Shown here in pieces: positions 39,466 through 49,966 of a stretch of DNA of 64,000 bases; the first letter of the stretch is position 1, and each line of letters opens with the position of its first letter. The position numbers and the translations under genes are program-made. The stretch lies in assembly GCA_964035545.1 (NCBI GenBank), contig OZ037769.1, positions 1-64,000 of the forward strand, in the 5' to 3' direction. A model generated the notes under the pieces. That model made no database searches, had not been told where the DNA came from, and saw nothing but the letters and a program-made list of their open reading frames with translations. This stretch comes from Bugula neritina. Its lineage: Eukaryota > Bryozoa > Gymnolaemata > Cheilostomatida > Bugulidae.

Positions 39466-39950
39466 AAATGCTCATCTTTCATCTAAAGGTTTTACAGCAC
39501 CAAAAGGTTACAGTACTGGCACGACTATATGTGGGATAATATATAAGGTAAGTTTCATTTTTCATTTTTTGATGCACATAATTTATTTGTTGAAAAATAG
39601 TTTATCAATTCAGTTTGAGACAAAGTTGTTTGTGGATTAGGTGTTATTGTTATTATTGTTCAACAATTGTTATAGCCATAATAAAAATAAATGTTAGTTG
39701 CAAAGTATTGAGTTTACACAACTTATATCTCTAAACTGTGTTCTAGGATGGAGTTATCTTGGGCATGGATACCAGGGCTACAGAAGATACTGTTGATAAG
39801 CTGGCATGCTGTCTTTAGTCTCTACTTCTTCGAGTGGACCCTACAGGCCTCAAACTCTCCACCATATGCCCTCATGGATCCTCTGACGTCGTACGTTGCA
39901 GCACCGTGGGTTCCTGCTCCCTAATTGCTATGGCTGACTTTGAGAACTGA
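39466..39950 (+). pseudogene. PSMB7: Proteasome beta-2 subunit (PSMB7-type) pseudogene, internally deleted
   Basis: The functional relative is a catalytic subunit of the 20S proteasome core. Exon-like 39466-39547, after a GTTTTAG acceptor, encodes NAHLSSKGF...STGTTICGIIYK. It includes the GTT at which the propeptide is normally cut to expose the catalytic threonine. A 199-bp intron (GTAAGT...TTCTAG, 39548-39746) follows, then DGVILGMDTRATE from 39747. At DTVDK the similarity jumps, after an in-frame TAG, to VDPTGLKLSTICPHGSSD and GSCSLIAMADFEN, ending at TGA 39948-39950. Roughly 60-70 family residues between the two parts are missing, as are the first exon and everything after the FEN position. 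A retained intron means a DNA-level duplicate, not a retrocopy. It sits just beyond the subtelomeric array. Confidence 0.85.
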
Positions 39951-40267
39951 TAGAAACCGAACATGTAGGCGCTCGAAATGTGTTATGTAGCATGTAGAAA
40001 TCATTCTAGTAACTTTGCTTTCCTGTTCTCTTATAGCAGTTCACTTTTCTCTTTTCGCTCTAAAGTCTTGAAACTTTTGTAGTTTGAGCCAGGTTAAGCT
40101 GGTGTTGGAACATTTCAATGACCTGGGCCCAAGTTCCCACGTGGACCTCTGAGTTGACAACACAAAGATTACATCAGACAGGTTAGTGCAGTGTTTATCA
40201 ACCTTTTCCACTTTTTCACTTTGCATGTCAAGGCAGTTTTTCCTTTCCTTTTTTATATATGTATGAA

Positions 40268-40810
40268 GACTAAGACTAAGACTAAGACTAAGACTAAGAC
40301 TAAGACTAAGACTAAGACTAAGACTAAGACTAAGACTAAGACTAAGACTAAGACTAAGACTAAGACTAAGACTAAGACTAAGACTAAGACTAAGACTAAG
40401 ACTAAGACTAAGACTAAGACTAAGACTAAGACTAAGACTAAGACTAAGACTAAGACTAAGACTAAGACTAAGACTAAGACTAAGACTAAGACTAAGACTA
40501 AGACTAAGACTAAGACTAAGACTAAGACTAAGACTAAGACTAAGACTAAGACTAAGACTAAGACTAAGACTAAGACTAAGACTAAGACTAAGACTAAGAC
40601 TAAGACTAAGACTAAGACTAAGACTAAGACTAAGACTAAGACTAAGACTAAGACTAAGACTAAGACTAAGACTAAGACTAAGACTAAGACTAAGACTAAG
40701 ACTAAGACTAAGACTAAGACTAAGACTAAGACTAAGACTAAGACTAAGACTAAGACTAAGACTAAGACTAAGACTAAGACTAAGACTAAGACTAAGACTA
40801 AGACTAAGAC
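40268..40810. repeat. Perfect (GACTAA)n hexamer array, about 90 copies
   Basis: 543 bp of GACTAA show no variant copy. Because the unit is 6 bp and lacks stops in most frames, both strands show long open frames of dipeptide repeats that should not be taken as proteins. It starts about 320 bp after the proteasome pseudogene. Confidence 0.97.
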
Positions 40811-41334
40811 TTGATTTTTCTTTGCAGGTAAGAAGAGAGTTTCCAAAAAAGGAATAATACATCACTGTCTAAGCCACTAGATTTTATTGTTGCATTTGTA
40901 ATCAAGTCAAATAAAATATATTTAAAAAATCAATTATATTCTTGTAAAATATTTCACTTTAAACTAAACAAAAAGTTTATATAGTTGCAATGAATGTAGT
41001 AACAATATCTGCAAGCTTATATTCAATTGATAAAAAGCATACAATTATAGTAGGGATGCTAGAGATGCCTCGAGCTGTAGATCAATACATCTCTGCTCTA
41101 GAAACGTATGGTTCGTGCAATTTATCCTGATGTCAATAACTGCTAAATATTGTATACAAGAGCCTGTAATGATGATACACAGTAATGCAAGAGAAGAAAT
41201 TCGAATTCATGTTATATTATCTCCTGAGGCATAAGGCACCTGTGCGCTCATGTCAGACCTCGGAGTCGTGGTACAAGGCACCTGCTGTAGCTACTTACAG
41301 CTAGGGTCAAAGGCTCTTCATATATGTGCTTCAC
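40811..41334. other. AT-rich spacer
   Basis: No exon or RNA gene is recognised. This is probably 3' flank of the minus-strand zinc-finger locus. A loose repeat of AAGGCACCTG occurs at about 41234 and 41276. Confidence 0.5.
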
Positions 41335-42647
41335 TCAAGCTTTGCTGATTGGCTGACAAATGAAAAGCATCTGCTGAGATGACACTGGAAGTGATGCGGC
41401 ACGCTTGTGAGCAGCAGGCAAGGGATCTTGAATAGGAACTGGGGAGAGCTTCTACAAACAGAATAATATATTAAATTGTGACAAGTATATTCCAAACCAG
41501 CATTACTAACTTTATACACTGCCATACTTCATACCTTTGAACTAATAGTAGAGTAAAGTTAAATTTATAGATAGTTAAAACCTTAGCTTATATAATACAG
41601 AAAATTATCTGCACTTTCTGAAAGTCAAGTTGAAAAAATTAGGTAGCAAAATCATAGTATATAGACATAATCACATGTATATAAATTAGCAATCATTTAC
41701 GGTAACTGCAGCATAATGTTACCTTCTAGCCTTTCAACCTCTGCTCTTTGATGTGAAAGAAGTTAAACTGCTCTGTTTAAGTTCTCTCAAAGCTGGCATA
41801 CGAGCCTTTCCAGCAACTGTAGCGGCAACCATGACAGTCTCGAGAGTTGGTGGGTGTGCCTGCAACAGTAGTATAAAATTTTCATTGTCAAGACTGATGA
41901 CCATAAGTAGAGTCTGATGCTCATTTGACACTGAATAAACAACTAGGCCTGAGAGGCTGGATTTATCTTTTATTTCAAGGTGACCAACCTTTACCAACTG
42001 TGAAACCTATTAAACATTGTCAACTATATAACACATGACCAACTGACAGTAATACAAAACATAAATACAAGAAATATCATTATTCAGTGAAGCTACAACA
42101 CTATAAACTATCAAAAGAACAAAATTTGAATATAGAATGATATAATATAACATAAAATAGCTACCTTGTAGGTCTATGCCTAATAGAATACTGATTACTA
42201 ATTGTATTTGTCATCAGCTTGCTGTAAATAGCTTAAAATAAAGGCTATTCTCTAATGTATTGGCTTAATAGCTAACAGTAACCAGCTATAAAGCTGAGTC
42301 ATTCTAGCTTTGCAATTGAATTAGTAATAAAAACTAGTGGTGAAACAGCCTATTGTCTAGTTTAAGAAAAATTTATAAGTAGGTGTAGCATTGTCTCACC
42401 ACTGCTAGCAGACGTGAAGGAGCAGAGATGACAGTTGTAGGTCTTCTCTCCTGCATGTACCGTCTGATGATTCAGCAGCACTGATTTGGATGCAGCAGCC
42501 AATAAACACTAAGAGCACCTGGCCCCGCCTCTCACCTGTCAGGTAGATGTAGTATCATGTGAATAAGCTTTACTGAGCACAACGCATGTTACTAGGTTGA
42601 GCCGCAAAGAAAGAGTGAACAACAGTTAGTATATAAAGCATTAGGTT

Positions 42648-42850
42648 TTCATCTGAAAGCTTTACATAGCTTTTCATCTGAAAGCTTTACATAGCTTTTC
42701 ATCTGAAAGCTTTACATAGCTTTTCATCTGAAAGCTTTACATAGCTTTTCATCTGAAAGCTTTACATAGCTTTTCATCTGAAAGCTTTACATAGCTTTTC
42801 ATCTGAAAGCTTTACGTAGTTTTTCATCTGAAAGCTTTACATAGCTTTTT
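42648..42850. repeat. 25-bp minisatellite, about 8 copies
   Basis: The unit is CATCTGAAAGCTTTACATAG plus CTTTT. Units are nearly identical, with slight decay in the last two. It lies between two zinc-finger exons of the minus-strand locus, in what would be an intron. Confidence 0.95.
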
Positions 42851-43789
42851 CTCTTAAAGCCTGTATAACAACAAAGCTATAATACTACAGTAGAGTGAGA
42901 TAGTGTTATAATGGGGGGGTGACAGAGGGGGTACCCACCGAGGAGTATGTGACCACAGGCTATATATAAGAAACTGGAGCAGAATTGTAGCTTAGGTTCT
43001 ATAGAAGTTAGAGCTTAGCCGGTACACTGAATACAATTCTATACAAGAGAATAAACATGTTTGTAACGCCTAAAATACTGAAAATTTATTATTTATAATA
43101 AAATTTGCTCCAAAAAGCTTATTAATATCTTCTTTTTTTAAATGCTAACATTCAGTAATAAAATGAGAAGTCATAGCCAGGATAAAACATTCTGTGAATA
43201 GGAAAACAGACACACACAATAACCAGTGTTACCAGATAAAGTCATTCTGAGGTAACGAACCTGTATGCCGCCTCATGTGCACCTCCAGGTGCTGGAGAGT
43301 TGCTGCAGATTTCACACGAGTACTTCCTTTCTACAGGCGAAGTGTGACGGCGTTCATGTTTCCTCAGTTCACTACCATGCAGTTATGAAGCATTGCCCTG
43401 TTAACAGAGTATACAATAACTACTACAGAGTATACAGTACTAGCTACAAATACTACAGTTTTGAGTCAGAAAAGAAACTCATCTAACAATGTGTCACCTT
43501 TAGTAGAGATCTTGTGCATTACCTGTAGGATAATTCAGTCCAGAAGGCTAGAACATTCATCTGTAACAGCTTTCATACTCTCAGCCCTGAAATAACATGA
43601 AAGTAAAATATAAAACATGGTGGCCGATAGGGTTCAAAAAATTACAAATATGAAAAAAAATCGATATAAAATATTTATAAACGCCACGAGTAACCCTACA
43701 TACTTCAACATGGAGAATGTTTGAGTCTGTTAACTAATATTTACTTAGTGAGTAGTAATGGTAAATAGTTACCATTTACTGCAAGTGAG

Positions 43790-43997
43790 AGGTCCGTGGC
43801 AGGCGAGAGGTCCGTGGCAGCTAGGCGAGAGGTCCGTGTCAGGCGAGAGGTCCGTGGCAGCTAGGCGAGAGGTCCGTGGCAGGCGAGAAGTCCGTGGCAG
43901 GCGAGAAGTCCGTGGCAGCTAGGCGAGAGGTCCGTGACAACTAGGCGAGAGGTCCGTGGCAGGCGAGAGGTCCGTGGCAGGCGAGAAGTCTGTGGCA
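43790..43997. repeat. GC-richer 18/22-bp minisatellite
   Basis: The core GAGAGGTCCGTGGCAG alternates with either GC or GCTAGGC linkers, giving units of about 18 and 22 bp. Some units carry GAGAAG in place of GAGAGG. It is one of the few GC-rich stretches here and lies inside the zinc-finger locus. Confidence 0.92.
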
Positions 43998-44237
43998 GAG
44001 GTAATGAAAGAAGATCAGCTGCTGTATTTAGTTGAACACTCAAGTGTCTGAGAAGCTCAACCATGACTGCACCTGACTTAATACAAGCACAATAAGATCT
44101 ACAGCTATTATACTTCTTTCTACATAGCAACAATATAGCTAAAATTCAGCTCAATTATAAAAGAAAAAGCTTTAAAAAGCAAAGCAGCTAATCTGCATGC
44201 AGTTGAATGCTTAAACTATTTAAAGTATACCCTTCCC

Positions 44238-44672
44238 CTCTATAGTTTATCATAACAGAGAGTGGGGTGAGTGTACTCTCTATAGTTTATCATAACAGAG
44301 AGTGGGGTGAGTGTACTCTCTATAGTTTATCATAACAGAGAGTGGGGTGAGTGTACTCTCTATAGTTTATCATAACAGAGAGTGGGGTGAGTGTACTCTC
44401 TATAGTTTATCATAACAGAGAGTGGGGTGAGTGTACTCTCTATAGTTTATCATAACAGAGAGTGGGGTGAGTGTACTCTCTATAGTTTATCATAACAGAG
44501 AGTGGGGTGAGTGTACTCTCTATAGTTTATCATAACAGAGAGTGGGGTGAGTGTACTCTCTATAGTTTATCATAACAGAGAGTGGGGTGAGTGTACTCTC
44601 TATAGTTTATCATAACAGAGAGGGGGGTGAGTGTACTCTCTATAGTTTATCATAACAGAGAGTGTGGTGAGG
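44238..44672. repeat. 40-bp minisatellite, about 11 copies
   Basis: The unit contains CTCTATAGTTTATCATAACA followed by GAGAGTGGGGTGAGTGTACT. Copies are nearly identical, with single changes only near the right end (GGGGGG near 44622, GTGTGG near 44662). Each unit has GGGGTGAGTG, a consensus-like splice donor, on the + strand. Confidence 0.96.
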
Positions 44673-47460
44673 GGGCAGACAACTCATATACTGTATGTCA
44701 GCCTGTAACAAGGTTGGAAACAGTTTAACCCAAATATAAGTTCCTATATCTCTTATAAATTATTACTGTTTTATAAAGCTTCATATGCCACCCATTTGTA
44801 GATAAAATATAGTGCTTCTCTAAAGCCTGCAGTTAGTAATATATAAGGCACATAATTTACTGTTTAGGTTAGACAGATAAAATTACTGCAGAAACATTGA
44901 AGTTTATGAATCATACATTTGAAAAATATAGCATTTATTATTCATACACTAATATACGTCACATGCATACAAGAACTAAGAAACATATAATTTTCAATTA
45001 CTATGAAGGTATACTATAAAATTAATACATAAGGCATCTTAAATTAGTTATCTGTTGTATGACTTCAAGGAAAAGCTGACTATTGCTTTGTCAATTGTAA
45101 AGTAGTGGATATATAATGGATATGGAAGTCTTTAGAGATTCCAACAACAACAAGTTAAACGCTAAAGTGGCTCATTAAACCAGAATGCTAATTCAATTGA
45201 AATAAGAATTTAAGAGTAAACAGCTCAACTTTACAAAAGTTAAATCACAGTCAATTCACTTAACACAATTACATAAGAACAGTTGTGTAAGTTTAGCTAA
45301 AGTGAAGACATGGAAAGTTGACCAGGTCAACAGGTCATTTCAAAGCATATATATGCAAATTTAAAACGAGAAGACAACTGCAATTTTTTTCAGAAAAACA
45401 ACATGAAATAATTTTTTTGTTATTTTAACAAACAATTTATGTAAAAATTACATTTTTAAATATGTAGAAAAAGGCAGTCTGATACAAGACAGCCTGATAC
45501 AATAAGCATGCTAACGTCATTTAGTCCAATCAAGTTGACAACTCTTGATAGATATTTGCTTGTCATATGTCTTCTAGGCCAACTGCTAGTACAGTTTAGA
45601 GACTTCAAAGATTAAAATCACATCATTACTGGTGAATTATAAAGTTAAAAAATTCTATAACAGCTTAGTTGAAGGACTATGTTCAATAAAAAAATTCATA
45701 ACTGAAATATAAATCTTTTTCAAACACTCGTATATAATCTTAAACAAAATGAAGAAAAACTTGAAAACTATATAACTATAAAATGTATTTTGTTAATGCT
45801 TCATTATTTTTAAACACAATCAGATATATCTGCAGCCAGAACTTTATAAGTTAGGGGAAAATGACAATCTGTTGTGTATTAAACTAAAGCCATTGTTAGC
45901 ACATCAAATAAAATCCGTATTTGAAAGTTTTTGCTCACCACTTTTGGAAGTTTGGCACCAGTAGAAGTTGCACCTTCCCAATTTTCTTTAGTCAAGTTAT
46001 ATATTTTCTGTTACTTCATCATTTATTATAAACACAGAGCAGCTATTTCACAGCAAAGTCAAATTTCCCAATGCTACAAGACACAACAAGGTAAGCCAAA
46101 CACCTTAATCTGTCAAAAGGCTATCTGCATATAAAGATATTATTACATATAGACAATCAGATACTGGTGTCTTTAAATATTATACTAGAGCAGCTAAATA
46201 AATGTCTTATTTCATCCAATTGAAAAAACTAAGTGAATTGATCTATGAAGTTTCCCAACTCAAATTAGCTAACATATTGCAACCGGCTGAATTTAAAAAA
46301 TGCTAGTAAAAATGACCATAATCCGTGGGAATCTTCAAGTCTATTTCTAGATTTTAGAGTAAAGTTTCAAGCCAGCTCTACTTAGTATTTTCTAACCTGG
46401 TGGTATTCAGTTATGGAGTGTGAAACTTTACCTGTGCGAGAAAATTCTACATCAATTCTTAATCCCTAAACTTTTACATAAGAAACAGCATATAGAGTTT
46501 GAATTCATATCAAGACGTATCTGCTAATATAGACAAATGCTGACGAGTTCCGGAGGTTTCACCTCATCACTCATGGAATATGACTGAGTCTCACCAGTAA
46601 GGGAGTTTTGAGTCAGAAAAGAAACTCGTTTAACAATGTGTCACCTTTAATAGAGATCTTGTGCATTACCTGTAAGATAGTTCAGTCCATAAAGCTATGA
46701 CATTCATCTGTAACAGCTTTCATACTCTCAGCCCTGAAATTTCATGAAAGGAAGGTCTACAGCTATTATGTACCTCCATCTACATGCAGCATCTTCACAA
46801 AAACTAAACTCTAGCTTTTCTTAAGAATCAAAAAAGCTTTAAAAGCTGCAGGTATTTGAATGTTGAACAGCCTGTACTTATACATGTCAGCCTAGAACAA
46901 ATACAAGCTATTGCTAGTATCTTTTTATTGCAAAAGGAAATATTTCTCTGCTCATCATAAATTATTATTTCATAAAATACTTTAAAAAAACTTCATATAC
47001 AAAAAACATATAGATAAAAGATATCATATTTTTCTAAACATAAGCTGCTTGTAAGATACAAGGCATATTCAATGACAAAATCAAGTGGCTAAGAATAATA
47101 AGTTGCAAAATGAAAAACATAAGATTATTAAATGTATAAATTACACATTTGATGAATTTCAGTGCTATATACTCTCATACATGTCTTAGGTACAAAAGAT
47201 TTTAAAATATAAACTACAAGGTTCAGTGATTAAAACTCTGTAAATAAACATAGGAAAGTTATTATAATGGTTCGGCAGAAGTTTTGTCTGGGAAAGGTAA
47301 ATGATTGCTCCAACAATAAACTTTATTATTTAAAACAATTACAGTGGAGCAGCTGAGAGCTACATGCAAATTTAGGAATTTTTAATGACTTATAATACAA
47401 AGTTTTCTAACCAGAGTGGCATGGGCACCCAGCATACTGCAAACTAAACTTAACCATTAG
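44673..47460. other. AT-rich region around the duplicated block, no clear gene
   Basis: This is long AT-rich sequence, probably intron or flank of the minus-strand locus. A possible minus-strand exon ending in AAAGTG|GTGAGC lies at about 45937-45985, but neither its frame nor its family is recognisable. Nothing else stands out. Confidence 0.45.
46604..46750 (-). repeat. Duplicate of the exon-like block at 43458-43600
   Basis: The two ~145-bp blocks are highly similar. On the minus strand each contains a 64-nt segment (43523-43586 and 46670-46733) between a TTTCAG-like acceptor and an ACAG|GTAATG donor. Both read AESMKAVTDEC before the same in-frame TGA. Next to the second copy, minus-strand ACTGGTGAGACTCAGTCATA (TGETQSY) looks like a zinc-finger linker. 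Duplication of a zinc-finger locus segment is the likely origin. Confidence 0.7.
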
Positions 47461-48472
47461 GTAGTAAACTAATATACTAATAGTAATACTAATAGTACTA
47501 CTAATTTACTAATAGTACTACTAATATACTAATAGTAATACTAATATAATACTAATAGTACTACTAATATACTAATAGTAATACTAATATACTAATAGTA
47601 CTACTAATATACTAATAGTACTATAGTACTATTAGTATATTAGTATTACTATTAGTAAACAAATATACTAATAGTGCTACTAATATACTAATAGTACTAC
47701 TAATATACTAATAGTACTACTAATATACTAATAGCAATACCAATATACTAATAGTAATACTAATAGTACTACTAATATACTAATAGTAATACTAATATAC
47801 TAATAGTACTACTAATATACTAATAGTAATACTAATATAATACTAATAGTACTACTAATATACTAATAGTAATACTAATATACTAATAGTACTACTAATA
47901 TACTAATAGTACTATAGTACTATTAGTATATTAGTATTACTATTAGTAAACAAATATACTAATAGTGCTACTAATATACTAATAGTACTACTAATATACT
48001 AATAGTACTACTAATATACTAATAGCAATACCAATATACTAATAGTAATACTAATAGTACTACTAATATACTAATAGTAATACTAATATACTAATAGTAA
48101 TACTAATATACTAATAGTAATACTAATATACTAATAGTAATACTAATATACTAATAGTACTACTAATATACTAATAGTAATACTAATATACTAATAGTAA
48201 TACTAATATATACTAATAGCAATACTAATATACTAATAGTACTACTAATATACTAATAGTAATACTAATATACTAATAGTACTACTAATAGTACTACTAA
48301 TATACTAATAGTACTACTAATAGTACTACTAATATACTAATAGTACTACTAATATACTAATAGTAATACTAATATACTAATAGTAATACTAATATATACT
48401 AATAGTAATACTAATATACTAATAGTAATACTAATATACTAATAGTAATACTAATATATTAATAGTACTAGT
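47461..48472. repeat. Complex ACTAATA-based satellite with inverted cores
   Basis: About 1 kb is built from ACTAATAGTA(C/A)T and ACTAATAT units in irregular order. A block containing the palindromic core CTAATAGTACTATAGTACTA occurs at about 47610-47660 and again 291 bp later, showing a higher-order duplication. Confidence 0.93.
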
Positions 48473-49100
48473 AGTCTCATAAAACAATCTCAAGTTCATA
48501 TGTAAGCTAAAAATAGGTGTATATAACCCTAATTGCAGTTCATCAAAAAGTAAATAAATTTCAACTCTTTAATGGCTTTATAAATCTTTAATATAAAAAA
48601 TTGAATCAAAATGAGTTATGCTCACTTGGTAAAATTACAACACTCTGCTAACACCTGCAGGCTAAAAATTATGAGTGCCTTTTATAGGTTTTATATGTTG
48701 TTTTTGTAGGGTTCAGCATAGGTTGGAAAAAATCTATTCTAGCAGTAGCATGCTAATGTAGCTAAGTTTTAATATTTTAATTATATCAATATGAATAAAT
48801 AATTGTAGGGTATAGGAATTTACTTTTAGCGCATAGGCCATAGTCCATAGAAAGATAGATATAAGCTGAGCTTATGTTATGAGGTAATATCATCAATTAA
48901 TCTCTAATGCTTCGAGTGAGAACACTGTTTGTTAAAGGTCTGTGACAATACAGAAATCGATGTTGGTTCTCCTCTCTTAGCAGATAGAGTGTTTGTTGAC
49001 CGATTTGATTTTAATAGTTCATCACAACTCATAAGCCCAAGGCAGATGAAAAGTTGACCAGAAAAGTACGATACAACAACAATCACAATGTTAATTTTAA
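48473..49100. other. Intron-like AT-rich DNA next to a 5' exon
   Basis: No convincing exon. A 60-codon minus-strand open frame at 48904-49086 lies just downstream of a good donor and has no family resemblance, so it is probably chance. Confidence 0.4.
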
Positions 49101-49350
49101 ACTTACCCGTAATTTGTGAGTCTTAAAGTTAATTTGGAAAAGTGAATATTGTTTGTTGAAAGATTGGATGGCGTTGAGAAGCAGCTAGATGTGTTCAAGA
49201 AGTGACTACATTGATTTTGAGTGTAGAGTGGAGCTCCGATAGTCTATGCATCCAGTCTACTTGATGATGAATGGCGCTACAGCGACGTCTGCGCCCACTC
49301 GAGCGTAACCAGTCACGTGGTTAATGCTTCGTAAAGTATCGAAAACTTGC
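49101..49350 (-). promoter_or_regulatory. Probable 5' exon and promoter of the minus-strand locus
   Basis: Minus-strand ATTACGG|GTAAGT (donor at 49101-49106) follows about 90 nt without a usable ATG, which would fit a 5' untranslated exon. Upstream, 49260-49365 is unusually rich in CG and contains TCACGTGG, an E-box-like site. With the zinc-finger exons lying downstream on the same strand, this may be that locus's start. Evidence is circumstantial. Confidence 0.35.
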
Positions 49351-49543
49351 CGACGTGGTGTCTTGATAATTATTTATAACGAATAATAATTATTTACAAA
49401 TTGTAGGCTACATGACTTTTTTTATTAACTGCCGCCGCGAAAGTAGGCAAGCGAGAAACGATAAAGCTTACTTCTTTATAAAAGTCAAGCCAAAGCTGCT
49501 TTAATAAATATTATCTAAATATTAAACCGCAAAGCTCACGTTA

Positions 49544-49615
49544 GGGGGTATAGCTCAGTGGTAGAGCAATCGGCTGCAGTCCGATAGGCCCTGGGTTCAA
49601 CTCCCAGTGCCCCCT
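49544..49615 (+). tRNA. tRNA-Cys (anticodon GCA)
   Basis: A complete cloverleaf can be drawn: acceptor GGGGGTA pairs with TGCCCCC (one G-T pair), D stem GCTC/GAGC, anticodon stem ATCGG/CCGAT with loop CTGCAGT giving anticodon GCA, and T stem CTGGG/CCCAG with loop TTCAACT. The discriminator base is T (U73), the known identity base for cysteine tRNA. The internal A box (TAGCTCAGTGG) and B box (GGTTCAACTCC) are intact. There is no intron. It lies between the zinc-finger locus and the CXorf65-like gene and looks functional. Confidence 0.96.
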
Positions 49616-49621
49616 TTTTTT
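49615..49621 (+). terminator. RNA polymerase III terminator
   Basis: A run of T starts at the discriminator base of the tRNA-Cys, as expected for Pol III termination. Confidence 0.9.
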
Positions 49622-49841
49622 AATAGCACGTAGTCAATAAGTTGCCGTTTTCTATATCAAAATTGTTTTCGCTACACTAAGTTAAAGTTGTTTCTTTTTG
49701 CACAAAACAATTTCAACCTGTGTGCTATATTTTTTGTTCTACACAGCACAACACGCTTTGGATTTTTTAGGGTTAACATGAAACCTTTACTAGTCACTAT
49801 TTCATTATTGTAATGATCACAGTTTATTTGCTAATATACAT

Positions 49842-49847
49842 TTTATT
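49842..49847 (-). terminator. AATAAA poly(A) signal of the CXorf65-like gene
   Basis: On the minus strand AATAAA occurs about 120 bp past the stop codon at 49967-49969, with a second at 49823-49828. Either could serve. Confidence 0.55.
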
Positions 49848-49966
49848 AAAACCACAGAGCACTCATTATTCAACAATATAATAAAAAATAGTTCAAAATA
49901 TAATTCAGGTAATTAAGCTAGACAATTTAGCATTGTATATATAGAAAATAGAGTGATTATTTAATG

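Larger units (their letters stand above)
41335..44133 (-). pseudogene. Decayed C2H2 zinc-finger gene exons
   Basis: The family binds DNA through C-x2-C-x12-H-x3-H fingers. Exon-like 43261-43397 holds LRKHERRHT, then KYSCEICS, and after a frame slip HLEVHMRRHTG. Exon-like 42400-42535 holds a finger whose C-S-stop-C carries an in-frame TAG, followed by SVLLNHQTVHAGEKTYNCHLC with the usual H-x-GEK linker. Exon-like 41723-41859 continues in phase (CHGCRYSCW) to a TAA. Exon-like 41335-41451 is open in phase 0 (KLSPVPIQDP...) and ends in TGA. About 44010-44133 holds another finger-like piece (CRSYCA...LLRHLSVQ). Splice phases agree across exons but at least two stops and one or two frame slips interrupt the frame. 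A living gene with unrecognised alternative exons is less likely. Confidence 0.6.

Noticed and set aside
40041-40865. Long open frames on both strands (Ser-Leu, Lys-Thr and Leu-Val repeats)
   Set aside because: They are translations of the GACTAA hexamer; any frame without a stop stays open. No start context, splice sites or family.
45931-46134. 67-codon + strand frame
   Set aside because: No family resemblance; the better splice-like signals here are on the minus strand and give no clear exon either.
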